A stretch of DNA of 64,000 nucleotides from Rhodobacterales bacterium (GTDB taxonomy: Bacteria; Pseudomonadota; Alphaproteobacteria; Rhodobacterales; Rhodobacteraceae), in NCBI GenBank assembly GCA_002746935.1, contig PDRW01000033.1, positions 179,106-243,105 of the forward strand. The letters run 5' to 3'. The translations under genes were made by a program, and so were the position numbers. Numbering within the stretch: position 1 is the stretch's first letter; every line of letters begins with the position of its first letter. The notes under the pieces were generated by a model. The model had not been told where the DNA came from and ran no database searches. It was given only the letters and a program-made list of their open reading frames with translations. Below, piece by piece: positions 54,212 through 63,498 of the stretch.

Positions 54212-54280
54212 AAGGCGCGGGGGGAGCCGGGGGCCGGAAACACAGAGTTACCGGGGCCACGCTTTATCCGGGCCCTGGCG

Positions 54281-54961
54281 GTGCACATCATCAAGCTGGG
54301 GTCGGGGGCTCAAAACGGGAATCTGAACGTGGCGAGCGGTGTGGGTTTGGTGATTGTGGTCGGTGCATGTGTGTTTCTGGTGTGGAATCTTGTTACCCCG
54401 CGCCGCAGCTCGGGCGCGGGTTCCGGCGCCAGATCGCCGGGGGACGGGTCGCCGGGGGACGCGCCGCCGCGCCGCCCCCCAACAGGCCGCCCCCCAACAG
54501 GCCGCCCCCCAACAGGCCACGCAGCCGCGCGGGCGGTCGTCCGTCCGAAGGTTGTGGAAGGGCCGGCCTGGGTTGTCGATGGCGACGGGCTGGTGATCCG
54601 CGGGGTGCAAGTCCGTCTTTTCGGGGTAGATGCGCCGGAGTTCGACCATCCCTATGGGCGGAAGGCCAAGGGGGCGCTGATCGGGCTGTGCAAGGGGCAG
54701 AGGGTGCGGGCGGAAATCGTCGGGGAGGATCAGTATGGCCGGGCGGTTGCGCGCTGCTACCTGCCTGACGGGCGCGACCTATCGGCGGAGATGGTCCGGC
54801 GGGGTCTGGCGCTCGACTGGCCCAGGTTTTCCGGCGGCCGGTACCGCGAACACGAGACCAGAGATGCGCGGCGCAAGCTGTGGCTGGCGGATGCCCGGCA
54901 GAAGGGGCGGATGGATGTCTGGAAGCGTTATGAGGCGCGGCAGGCGCGGCGGAACGGCTGA
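54281..54961 (+). CDS. Membrane-anchored staphylococcal-nuclease-like protein
   Basis: 226 residues from GTG 54281 (start uncertain, weak ribosome site). One membrane segment (VASGVGLVIVVGACVFLVW, about 18-36), a Pro/Gly/Arg linker containing three PPTGR repeats (five residues, 15-base DNA units at about 54476-54520), then an SNase domain: VVDGDGLVIRGVQVRLFGVDAPE, DQYGRAVARC and LSAEMVRRGLALDW. The two nuclease arginines are in place; the catalytic-loop Glu is harder to assign. Probably a periplasmic or surface nuclease. Confidence 0.85.
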   Translation: MHIIKLGSGAQNGNLNVASGVGLVIVVGACVFLVWNLVTPRRSSGAGSGARSPGDGSPGDAPPRRPPTGRPPTGRPPTGHAAARAVVRPKVVEGPAWVVDGDGLVIRGVQVRLFGVDAPEFDHPYGRKAKGALIGLCKGQRVRAEIVGEDQYGRAVARCYLPDGRDLSAEMVRRGLALDWPRFSGGRYREHETRDARRKLWLADARQKGRMDVWKRYEARQARRNG

Positions 54962-55039
54962 CGGGTCAGTGCGGGGGCGTTTCGGAAGGCGCTTCCGGGC
55001 GCCGCCGCAGGGGGCGGCAGGGGCAGGCGGGGCCGGACC

Positions 55040-55648
55040 TCAGATCAGACCGGTTTCCTTCAGCAGGCCGAGCCGTTTGGCCTCGTAGTAATAGCCCCGG
55101 GCGTACCATTTCATTGCCTGGGTCTTGTCGCCGCCCGACACGAGCCAGGCGCCGGCGAGGTATTTGACCCCGTATTGCAGGTTGACGTCCGGGTCGAGCA
55201 GGCGTTCGTTGGGGCCGGAAAAGCCCATGGTGCGGGCGGTTTGCGGCAGAAGCTGCATCAGCCCCCAATAGGGGCCGGCGCGCACATGCGGCTGGTGGCG
55301 GCTTTCGCGCTTCACCTGGGCATGGACCAGATCGCGCGGCACGCGGTAGTGGTCGGCCCATCTGTTGATCAGTACGCGCAGCTCCGGGGTTTCGTTGGGG
55401 TAGAGCGGCGGATCGGAGGCGGTGGCGGAGGATGCGGTACGCGAGGAGGGGCGTGAGGATGGGCGCCGGGCCGGGCGCCGCCCGGGGGCGGGGCTCCCGG
55501 CAGTGCGTGTTGCGAGGTTTTCGGCGGGGCTTTCGGTGGGCCGCGCGGCAAAGGCGAAGCCGCCCCGGTCGCCGCAGGCGGCGAGCGCCAGAAGGGGCAG
55601 GGCGCCAAGAACGGTGCGCCGGCGAATCGCTTGGGTCTGACGGGTCAT
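55040..55648 (-). CDS. Lytic transglycosylase (SLT) lipoprotein
   Basis: 202 residues from ATG 55648. Signal with RRRTVLGALPLLALAAC (lipobox LALAA-C), a Ser/Arg/Pro linker, and an SLT domain: LVHAQVKRESRHQPHVRAGP with the catalytic Glu, YWGLMQLLPQTARTMGF and NLQYGVKYLAGAW. It would cleave peptidoglycan glycan strands. A long in-frame extension to 55936 is Arg/Gly/Pro noise and is excluded. Confidence 0.88.
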   Translation of the reverse strand: MTRQTQAIRRRTVLGALPLLALAACGDRGGFAFAARPTESPAENLATRTAGSPAPGRRPARRPSSRPSSRTASSATASDPPLYPNETPELRVLINRWADHYRVPRDLVHAQVKRESRHQPHVRAGPYWGLMQLLPQTARTMGFSGPNERLLDPDVNLQYGVKYLAGAWLVSGGDKTQAMKWYARGYYYEAKRLGLLKETGLI

Positions 55649-56476
55649 GGCGCCACCCTGCACCCCAATGCCGCTCCCCTGCCAGCCCCGCCGCATCCGC
55701 CGGCTCTGGCGGGCGGGGTTCCGCCGCCCCTGACTTGCCAGCCCGGCTGCGCTGTCCCGCCCCTGGTGCCGCACCCCGGCGCCGGTTTGCCCCGGGCCGG
55801 GGTACGGCGCCGCAGGAGGCGCCGGAGCCGGTGGCCGGGCGCCGCCGCCAGGGGGCGGGTTTGGGCATGTGGGTAGCTCCCCGGCGCGCCCGCCCGGAGA
55901 GCCCGCCCGGAGAGCCCGCCCGGCAAACGGTGTCACGCCTTCCGGGCGAAGCGCCCGGCAGCTGAAGCGCCCGGCAGCTGTTGGCTGGCAGGTTCGCGGG
56001 GGTTTCTCCGGCCGCCGGATCAGAAATGACGCTGTTGCGGTATTTTCTACATTGTCTTTCCGCCTTCCGACCGCCTATGAAGAGCGGCAGGCGGAGGGCT
56101 CTTTGTGCCCTGTCGCCGGGATTTGAGTTTCGCTGGCCACCGGCCCGAGGCAACGCTGCCCGGGGCCGGGTGTGGCCGGACCGAGAGGCGGCCGGAAGGC
56201 CGGACTGGCCGCAAGGCCAAGCATTTGCCCGCCCGCCGGGGTGACAGACCGGCGTGGCGTGGCCGTAACAAGGCGTCCGTGGTGCGCATTTTCGTGTGAA
56301 CGGATGTCGGAGAAGAACCGCGATGAGGCGTCGCAGACTTGAACAGCCAGGAGCAGAGGCCCTTCCGGACCTCGCCCGGGCATTGCGTCCCGCGCCCGCT
56401 TTCGCCCAGACAAGACAACGTACATCCCCCGCCTTCTCACCAGGAGGCGGAGGCATGTGCGGTGCACCCGAGGAAC
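55649..56476. other. Long leader and divergent region upstream of rne, with tandem repeats
   Basis: 828 bases between the divergent lytic transglycosylase and rne. It has gcccgcccggaga repeated (about 55889-55929) and gaagcgcccggcagct twice (about 55948-55980). The part from about 56030 on is less GC-rich and probably holds the rne promoter and a long 5' leader; RNase E genes are often autoregulated through such leaders. No gene supported. Confidence 0.5.
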
Positions 56477-59400
56477 ATGTCCAAGAAAATGCTCATCGAC
56501 GCCACCCACGCGGAAGAAACCCGCGTTGTCGTGGTCGACGGCAACAAGGTCGAGGAATTCGACTTTGAATCGGAAAACAAGCGCCCCCTAGCCGGAAACA
56601 TCTATCTCGCCAAGGTCACCCGCGTGGAGCCCTCGCTCCAGGCGGCCTTTGTCGATTACGGCGGCAATCGCCACGGGTTTCTGGCGTTTTCGGAAATCCA
56701 CCCCGATTACTACCAGATCCCGGTGGCCGACCGCGAAGCGCTGCTTGAGGAAGAGCGCGCCTATGCCGAGGCGATGGCGGCGGAGGAAGAGGACCGCGAG
56801 AAGAAAAAGGCCGCGCGCGGGCGCCGGTCGCGCACGCGGTCGCGCTCCAGAGCGGCTTCGGCCGCGTCGGATGACGCGGTGCTGACCGCCGAGGCCGAGG
56901 CGCGCGGACCGGGCGCCGCGGAGGAAAACGGAGACCAGACCGGAGACGGTACCGGCGAGGAAAGGATCCGTGCGCCCGAAGGCATGGAGGTGATCGACCT
57001 CGACCCGGAATTCGACGACGAAGGCTTTTCGCCGATGGAACGGGTCGGGGAAACGCCGGTGGAAGAGCCGCAGAACGGTGCGGAGACTGCCGAAGCCGAA
57101 GCCGAAGCCGAAGCCACTGCCGAAACCAATGGCTCGCAACAGCTTGCCTCCGGCGAGGCGGGGAAGGCCGGGGCCGGCGACTTGCCCGAAACGTCGGACG
57201 AGGCCGGATCGGATGCGGGCGCGGATGCGCCGGCAAGCCCGGTCACGGCCGCCGGGGAAGCCGGAGAAGCCGGGGACGGCGCCGGAGACGAAGCGGCGCA
57301 AACGTCCCTTCCCGCCGCGGAGGCCGCGGCCGGCACCGGGGAGACGGCGGAGCCGACCGGGACGCAAACCGCAGATGCCGGGTCCGGCGAAACCGGCGAT
57401 GCGCCCGGCGAAGACGATGAGGCGCAGGACGATTCCGATGAGGAACATCGCGATCACGGGATCGAGGATGTGGCCGACGAGGACGTCTCCGAAGAAATCC
57501 GCCCGCTCCGCAAGCCGCGGCCGAAAAAGTACAAGATCCAGGAAGTGGTCAAGGTCCGCCAGATCCTGCTGGTCCAGGTCGTCAAGGAAGAGCGCGGCAA
57601 CAAGGGCGCCGCGCTGACCACCTATCTCAGCCTTGCGGGCCGCTATTGCGTGCTCATGCCCAACACCGCCCGCGGCGGCGGCATCTCGCGCAAGATCACC
57701 AACGCCGCCGACCGCAAGAAGCTCAAGACCATCGCCGACGGCATCGACGTGCCGAAGGGCGCGGGGCTCATTGTGCGCACCGCCGGCGCCAAGCGCACCA
57801 AGGCCGAAATCAAGCGCGACTACGAATATCTTCAGCGGCTCTGGGAAGAGATCCGCACGCTCACGCTGAAATCCATCGCGCCGGCGAAAATCTACGAGGA
57901 AGGCGACCTCATCAAGCGGTCGATCCGCGATCTCTACTCGCGCGAGATCGACGAAGTGCTGGTGGAAGGCCATCGCGGTTACCGCACCGCCAAGGACTTC
58001 ATGAAGATGATCATGCCGTCCCATGCCAAGAACGTGAAGCAGTACCAGGACGCGCTGCCGCTGTTCGCCCGCTATCAGGTCGAAAGCTACCTCAGTTCGA
58101 TGTTCAACCCGGTGGTGCAGCTCAAATCCGGCGGCTATATCGTCATCGGCGTAACGGAAGCGCTGGTGGCGATCGACGTCAACTCCGGCCGCGCCACCAA
58201 GGAAGGCTCGATCGAGGAGACCGCGCTCAAGACCAACCTTGAAGCCGCCGAAGAGGTGGCGCGCCAGCTGCGCCTGCGCGACCTCGCCGGGCTGATCGTG
58301 ATCGACTTCATCGACATGGAGGAGCGCAAGAACAACACCGCCGTCGAGAAGCGGATGAAGGACAAGCTCAAGACCGACCGCGCCCGTATCCAGGTGGGCC
58401 GGATCTCGGGCTTCGGGCTGATGGAAATGTCGCGCCAGCGGCTGCGGCCGGGCATGCTCGAGGCCACCACCCAGCCCTGTCCGCATTGCCACGGTACCGG
58501 CCTTGTCCGCTCCGACGACAATCTCGCGCTCAACATCCTGCGCCAGCTTGAGGAAGAAGGCACCCGCCGCCGCTCGCGCGAAGTGCTGCTGAAGGCGCCG
58601 GTGGGCATCGTCAACTACCTGATCAACCACAAGCGCGAACATATTGCCCAGATCGAGCTGCGCTACGGCATGGGCATCCGGCTGGAGGCCGACCCGTTCC
58701 TGATCTCGCCGGACTTCTCGATCGAGAAGTTCAGGACCGCGACCCGCTCGGTGCCGGAAGCGGCGCCGGTGGTCTCGGTGGATGCGATGCTGATGGAGGA
58801 GGCCGGGGAGGCGCCGGAGGATGAGGCCGTCGAGGGGGCCGAAACCGAAGCGCCCGAGACCCCCGAGGCCGAAGGTGGCGACGAACAGCCGAAGAAGAAG
58901 CGCCGCCGCCGCCGCCGCAAGCCGCGCGGGCGGGCCGGTGCCTCCGGCGAAGATGAGGCCGGCGCCGATGCGGGCGAGACCGGTGAAGGATCTGCTGAAG
59001 ACCCGGCCGGACCCGCCGACGATGCGGTCGTGGCCGGACCCGCCGAGGCCGAAGATGAAGCCGAAGCCGAAGCCGGGTCCGGTGAGGAGGCGGCCGAAGG
59101 CAAGCCCAAACGCACCCGCCGCTCCCGCGCGCGCCGCCGCAAGAGCAGTGGTGAGACCGCTGCCGAAGCGCCGGAAGACGCCGGCACCGAAGAGGCCCCC
59201 GAAACACGCTCCGAGGGCGCTTCAGGTGCGCAGGCCGAGGCGTCCGAAGCCCCCCTTCCCGTGGCGGAGAAGACGGACAGCGCGCCAGAGGATGGCGCCC
59301 CGGAGAGGGCCGAAGAGGCCGGGGAGGCTCTGGCCGGGCGGTCTGAAGAGGCTCTGGCCGAAGACAGCGACGACCGGTCTCCGGGTGGCAATGAGCCGGC

Positions 59401-59641
59401 AGAGCAGGCCGGCCAGAGCCCCGCTGAAGCCCCGGAAGAGACTGCCGAAGCGGTTATGGATGAGGCGCCTGAAGGCGCGTCGGACGAGGCTGCCGATGAA
59501 GCCTCCGCAGGTGCGACCGCCGCCGAAACGGCTGCGGTACCGGAAGAAGGCGTGGCTGAAGAGCCGGGCGAAGCGGTGGCAACCGAAGATACCCCGGAAG
59601 AACCTCCCAAACCCAAGAAAACCGGCTGGTGGTCGCGCTGA
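56477..59641 (+). CDS. rne: Ribonuclease E
   Basis: 1054 residues from ATG 56477 (MSKKMLIDATHAEETRVVVVDG, the usual alphaproteobacterial start). S1 domain (about 35-95 and 340-400) is split by an insertion of some 240 acidic/Ala-rich residues, a known Rhodobacterales feature. Catalytic Asp567 (AIDVNSGR) and Asp610 (VIDFIDM) are 43 apart as in E. coli; zinc link Cys668-x2-Cys671 in CPHCHGTG. The tail (about 800-1054) is disordered with KKKRRRRRRKPRGR, an RNA-binding Arg-rich block, and acidic repeats. Core of the degradosome: rRNA/tRNA processing and mRNA decay. Confidence 0.97.
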   Translation: MSKKMLIDATHAEETRVVVVDGNKVEEFDFESENKRPLAGNIYLAKVTRVEPSLQAAFVDYGGNRHGFLAFSEIHPDYYQIPVADREALLEEERAYAEAMAAEEEDREKKKAARGRRSRTRSRSRAASAASDDAVLTAEAEARGPGAAEENGDQTGDGTGEERIRAPEGMEVIDLDPEFDDEGFSPMERVGETPVEEPQNGAETAEAEAEAEATAETNGSQQLASGEAGKAGAGDLPETSDEAGSDAGADAPASPVTAAGEAGEAGDGAGDEAAQTSLPAAEAAAGTGETAEPTGTQTADAGSGETGDAPGEDDEAQDDSDEEHRDHGIEDVADEDVSEEIRPLRKPRPKKYKIQEVVKVRQILLVQVVKEERGNKGAALTTYLSLAGRYCVLMPNTARGGGISRKITNAADRKKLKTIADGIDVPKGAGLIVRTAGAKRTKAEIKRDYEYLQRLWEEIRTLTLKSIAPAKIYEEGDLIKRSIRDLYSREIDEVLVEGHRGYRTAKDFMKMIMPSHAKNVKQYQDALPLFARYQVESYLSSMFNPVVQLKSGGYIVIGVTEALVAIDVNSGRATKEGSIEETALKTNLEAAEEVARQLRLRDLAGLIVIDFIDMEERKNNTAVEKRMKDKLKTDRARIQVGRISGFGLMEMSRQRLRPGMLEATTQPCPHCHGTGLVRSDDNLALNILRQLEEEGTRRRSREVLLKAPVGIVNYLINHKREHIAQIELRYGMGIRLEADPFLISPDFSIEKFRTATRSVPEAAPVVSVDAMLMEEAGEAPEDEAVEGAETEAPETPEAEGGDEQPKKKRRRRRRKPRGRAGASGEDEAGADAGETGEGSAEDPAGPADDAVVAGPAEAEDEAEAEAGSGEEAAEGKPKRTRRSRARRRKSSGETAAEAPEDAGTEEAPETRSEGASGAQAEASEAPLPVAEKTDSAPEDGAPERAEEAGEALAGRSEEALAEDSDDRSPGGNEPAEQAGQSPAEAPEETAEAVMDEAPEGASDEAADEASAGATAAETAAVPEEGVAEEPGEAVATEDTPEEPPKPKKTGWWSR

Positions 59642-59829
59642 GGCCGCGGTCCGGCCTCTGACCGGCACTGTTTCCGGCCGGGTTCCGCAGACAGCGGGCC
59701 CGGCCGTTTCCTTTGACAGGCCTGGCTTTGGCCGGCTGGCCTTGGCAGGCAGGCAAGAGGCGCGATCTGTCGCGGGGATGTGAGCGCAAGGCGGGTGACG
59801 CTGGCGCTGTTGCAGGGTAGAGAAGACCC

Positions 59830-60582
59830 ATGTTCGGAATTGAAATCATCGACGCCAGCCTTCTGCCCGCGATGTTCGTCGCCCTGCTCGCGGGGCTGTT
59901 GTCTTTCCTCTCGCCCTGCGTTCTGCCGATCGTGCCGCCCTATCTGGCCTATATGTCCGGGGTCTCGGTGACGGATCTGCAAACCGGCGCCAAAGCCTCG
60001 CGCAAGGCGCTGCTGACGGCGCTGTTCTTCGTGCTGGGGCTGTCGACGGTGTTTCTGATCCTCGGCTTTGCCGCCTCGGCCTTCGGCAGCTTTTTCGCCG
60101 CCAATCAGCGGGCGTTCAACTGGATCGCGGGCGCGGTGGTGATCGTGTTCGGACTGCATTTCGTCGGGCTTTTCACCATCCCCTTCCTCAACCGCGAAGC
60201 CCGGATCGACGCCGGCGACCGGGGCGGCTCGGCGTTTGGCGCCTATGTGCTCGGGCTTGCCTTCGCCTTCGGCTGGACCCCCTGCATCGGCCCGCAGCTC
60301 GGCATGATCCTGTCGCTTGCCGCCAGCGAAGATTCGCTCGCCCGCGGTACCCTGCTGCTCGCGGTCTATGCCGCCGGGCTCGGCATCCCCTTCCTTGCGG
60401 TCGCGGCGTTTTTCCCGCGGATGCAGGGGCTGATGGGCTGGATGAAACGCCACATGGTCGCGATCGAGCGGATCATGGGCGGGCTGCTCATCGTCATCGG
60501 GCTGTTGATGGTGACGGGTGGTTTCTCGGCGCTGTCCTGGTGGCTGCTCGAAACCTTCCCGGCACTGGAAGGGCTGGGGTGA
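59830..60582 (+). CDS. ccdA: Cytochrome c biogenesis thiol-disulfide transporter CcdA
   Basis: 250 residues, six predicted membrane segments. The two redox cysteines are in LSPCVLPIVPPYL and GWTPCIGPQLG, each at the start of a helix, as in CcdA/DsbD-beta. It moves reducing power from cytosolic thioredoxin to periplasmic partners for cytochrome c maturation. Upstream of the membrane hydrolase-like gene by 97 bases; possibly co-transcribed with it and with the P450. Confidence 0.93.
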   Translation: MFGIEIIDASLLPAMFVALLAGLLSFLSPCVLPIVPPYLAYMSGVSVTDLQTGAKASRKALLTALFFVLGLSTVFLILGFAASAFGSFFAANQRAFNWIAGAVVIVFGLHFVGLFTIPFLNREARIDAGDRGGSAFGAYVLGLAFAFGWTPCIGPQLGMILSLAASEDSLARGTLLLAVYAAGLGIPFLAVAAFFPRMQGLMGWMKRHMVAIERIMGGLLIVIGLLMVTGGFSALSWWLLETFPALEGLG

Positions 60583-60679
60583 CGCGGGGGGTGAGCGGGC
60601 GCCGGCGTGCTGGCGTCCGGGCGCTGTCCAAGCCGGTGTTTCCGGTCTATGCTTGCCCGAAACCGTGAGTAGGCCGGGC

Positions 60680-61954
60680 ATGCGCCGTCCCCAACAGCAG
60701 GAAATCCGCCGCCGGGCGGTGTTCTACATCCCCGGATACGACCCGATTCCACCGCGCCGCTACCGCGAGCTTTACCGCCGCGAGGGCCGCAGGCAGGCAG
60801 AGATTTCCGGCTACCGGCTCGAGCTTGCGGGCCGCGCGCCCGGGCAGGGGGGCTATGGCTGGCATGTCCGGTCTACCCAGGACGGCGCGGCTTGCGAAAC
60901 CGACGTGGAGGTGCTGGTCTGGTCCGACATCGTGCGCGCGAGCATGGATCACGGCATCGTGCGGAGCTACCGGATCATGGCGCGCACCGCGTGGATCTAT
61001 ATCTCCACCGGCGCGCTCCGGCGGCTGATGCGGCTGCGCAAGGGGCCGGTGATCGCGGCGCTCTACCCGGTGGGGATGCTGATCCTGCAATTGCTGCTGG
61101 CGCTGCTGGTGGGCGGGCTGCTGGGCGGTCTGGCGCGCTGGCTCGCCGGGTTCGTTCCGCTCCACGGTGAGGGAGGCCCGGGTTTTGCCGCGCGGATCAT
61201 GCCCGGAACCCTGGTCTGGTGGCTGGTGTTTCTGGCTTCCGTCTGGGGCTTGCTCGGGTGGTTTCGCAGGATCGACAACCGGCTCTATGTCTACTACCTG
61301 ATGCACGACTACGCCTATTCCGCCGCCACCAGAGGCGCCAACCCGCCGGAGCTTGAGGCGCGGATCGCAGGCTTTGCCGCCCGCATCGGCGCGGCGCTGT
61401 GCAGTGAGGTGGACGAGGTGCTGGTGGTGGGCCACAGTTCCGGGGCGCATCTGGCGGTCTCGGTTCTGGCCGATCTCGACCGCGCCGGGGCGATCCCCGA
61501 AAGCGGCCCAAGGCTCGGGCTTCTGACGCTGGGGCAGGTGGTGCCGATGGTGAGCTTTCTGCCCGACGCCTGGCGGCTGCGCGCCGACCTTGCCCATCTC
61601 GCCACGGCCGACATCGCTTGGGTCGATGTCACCGCCCCGGGCGACGGCTGCGCCTTCGCGCTCTGCGATCCGGTGGCGGTGTCGGGCGTGGCCCCGGCGA
61701 CGGGCAAGCGCTGGCCGCTGGTGATATCCGCCGCCTTCACCCGGACGCTCAGCCCTGAGCGCTGGCGCGACCTGCGCTGGCGGTTCTTCCGGCTGCATTT
61801 CCAGTATCTCTGCGCCTTCGACCGGCCGGGGGATTACGATTATTTCCGCATCACCGCCGGGCCGCTTTCGCTCGCCAGTCGCTTTGCCGGCCGGGCACCG
61901 TCGAAAAGCCGGATCGAGACCCCGGTGTCGAAACACCGCAGCACCGGCCCATGA
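60680..61954 (+). CDS. Membrane protein with alpha/beta-hydrolase-type nucleophile motif
   Basis: 424 residues from ATG 60680 (MRRPQQQEIRRRAVFYIPGYDPIPPRRYRELYRR). An N-terminal cytosolic part, then two membrane segments (VIAALYPVGMLILQLLLALL and LVWWLVFLASVWGLLGWF), then a C-terminal domain with EVLVVGHSSGAHLAVSVLADL, which has the GxSxG serine elbow of alpha/beta hydrolases. The pattern VFYIPGYDP at the start would be the oxyanion strand. I infer an esterase/lipase-like fold split by membrane helices; no close family known to me. Confidence 0.7.
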   Translation: MRRPQQQEIRRRAVFYIPGYDPIPPRRYRELYRREGRRQAEISGYRLELAGRAPGQGGYGWHVRSTQDGAACETDVEVLVWSDIVRASMDHGIVRSYRIMARTAWIYISTGALRRLMRLRKGPVIAALYPVGMLILQLLLALLVGGLLGGLARWLAGFVPLHGEGGPGFAARIMPGTLVWWLVFLASVWGLLGWFRRIDNRLYVYYLMHDYAYSAATRGANPPELEARIAGFAARIGAALCSEVDEVLVVGHSSGAHLAVSVLADLDRAGAIPESGPRLGLLTLGQVVPMVSFLPDAWRLRADLAHLATADIAWVDVTAPGDGCAFALCDPVAVSGVAPATGKRWPLVISAAFTRTLSPERWRDLRWRFFRLHFQYLCAFDRPGDYDYFRITAGPLSLASRFAGRAPSKSRIETPVSKHRSTGP

Positions 61955-61972
61955 GCTGCCCGTGAGGTGCCC

Positions 61973-63358
61973 ATGAGTTGCCCCCTCCACCGCCCGCCGA
62001 AACCGCCCGCGCGCCCCGGCAAGGTCTCGCTGCTGCGCTATGCGCGGCTGTTTCGCCAGGACATCCTTTCGGCCCAGCCCGCAAAGCTCTACCGCGCCTG
62101 GATGGCCGAATTCCGCACCCCGTTCTTCCGCTCCTTCCTCTGCAACGACCCCGCGCTGGTCGCGCTGGTGCTGAAACAGCGCCCCGGCGATTTCCCCAAA
62201 TCCGACCGTATCCGCGAGGGCCTCGCGCCGCTGCTCGGGAACTCGGTCTTCGTCACCAATGGCGCGACCTGGGAGCGGCAACGGCGGATCATCGACCCGG
62301 CCTTCGAAGGCGGGCGGCTGCGCGACACCTTCCCGGCGATGTGGGCGGCGGGGGTGGCGACGGTGGAGCGGTTGCGGGTGCGTGCCGACGGGCAGCCGCT
62401 GGAGATCGAGGCCGAGGCCTCCGAGGCCGCGGCGGATGTGATCTTCCGCACGCTGTTCTCGATCCCGATCGACCATGAGCTGGCGGGGGCGGTGTTTTCG
62501 GCCTTCAGGGCGCATCAGCGGGCCCAGCCGGTGCTGAACCTCGGCGCGGTGCTGCCGCTGCCACGCTGGATGCCGCGGTTTCACAAGCGGGAGACGAAGC
62601 GGACGGCGCGGGCGATCCGCAGCCTCATCACCCGGCTGACGGCGGAGCGGATGGCGGAGATCGAAGCCGGCCACGCCCCCGACGACCTCGCCACCAAGAT
62701 CATCACCACGCGCGACCCCGAGACCGGGCACCGTTTCGACACCGAAGAAATGGTCGATCAGGTGGCGATCTTCTTCCTCGCGGGCCACGAGACCTCCGCC
62801 TCGGCGCTGGCCTGGGCGCTCTACCTGCTGGCGCTTTACCCCGACTGGCAGGAGAAGGTGGCGGCCGAGGCCGAGGCCGTGCTCGGCGGCGCGGAACCGC
62901 CCGGGTTTTCGGGCCTGAAACGGCTTGCGCTTGCCCGCGACGTGTTCCGCGAGACCCTGCGCCTTTACCCGCCGGTGCCGATGATGGTGCGCGAGGCCGC
63001 GCGGGCCGAGCGCTTCCGCGACCGGGCGGTGCCGAAGGGCGCGCAGGTGGTGCTGAGCCCCTGGCATCTTCACCGCCACCAACGCCTCTGGGAGCGCCCC
63101 GACGATTTCGACCCGGCGCGGTTTGCAACCGGGAACGGCAAATCCTGCCTGCGCGCGGCCTATATCCCGTTTTCCGCCGGGGCACGGGTCTGTCCCGGCG
63201 CCGGGTTCGCCATGGCCGAGGGGGTGCTGCTCATGGCGATGCTGGTGCGGGCGTTCCGCTTCGAGATCGTGCCGGAACGCCCGGCGATGCCGGTGGCGCA
63301 TCTCACGGTGCGCGGCAGGGACGGGATCTGGCTGCGGGTGAGGCCGCGGGAAGCATAA
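61973..63358 (+). CDS. Cytochrome P450
   Basis: 461 residues from ATG 61973 (GAGG five bases upstream). Haem-binding loop FSAGARVCPGAGFA with the thiolate Cys, K-helix ETLR (ExxR), I-helix FLAGHETSASALAWAL with the acid/Thr pair region, and the PERF-like FDPARF. Bacterial soluble P450 of ordinary length; the closest group I can suggest is the CYP102/fatty-acid-like or carotenoid-type side, without confidence. No ferredoxin gene nearby. Starts 18 bases after the hydrolase-like gene. Confidence 0.93.
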   Translation: MSCPLHRPPKPPARPGKVSLLRYARLFRQDILSAQPAKLYRAWMAEFRTPFFRSFLCNDPALVALVLKQRPGDFPKSDRIREGLAPLLGNSVFVTNGATWERQRRIIDPAFEGGRLRDTFPAMWAAGVATVERLRVRADGQPLEIEAEASEAAADVIFRTLFSIPIDHELAGAVFSAFRAHQRAQPVLNLGAVLPLPRWMPRFHKRETKRTARAIRSLITRLTAERMAEIEAGHAPDDLATKIITTRDPETGHRFDTEEMVDQVAIFFLAGHETSASALAWALYLLALYPDWQEKVAAEAEAVLGGAEPPGFSGLKRLALARDVFRETLRLYPPVPMMVREAARAERFRDRAVPKGAQVVLSPWHLHRHQRLWERPDDFDPARFATGNGKSCLRAAYIPFSAGARVCPGAGFAMAEGVLLMAMLVRAFRFEIVPERPAMPVAHLTVRGRDGIWLRVRPREA

Positions 63359-63380
63359 TGGCGGGCGGTGGCTTGGGTAT

Positions 63381-63415
63381 GAGGTGCCGCGGAGCATTTG
63401 GACCAGGAAAAAGGA
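63381..63415 (+). repeat. Dispersed intergenic repeat copy (core only)
   Basis: gaggtgccgcggagcatttg, gaccagg and aaaaagga, 22 bases after the P450 stop. The GC hairpin part is worn down compared with copies at 41967 and 54094. Confidence 0.55.
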
Positions 63416-63498
63416 GCCGCGCCGGGGCGGGCCGGAACCGTGCCGAGCGGCGCCTTGGCGCAGGCGGGCCCCGGGGGGGGGCGCGCCTTTGGTGCGTG

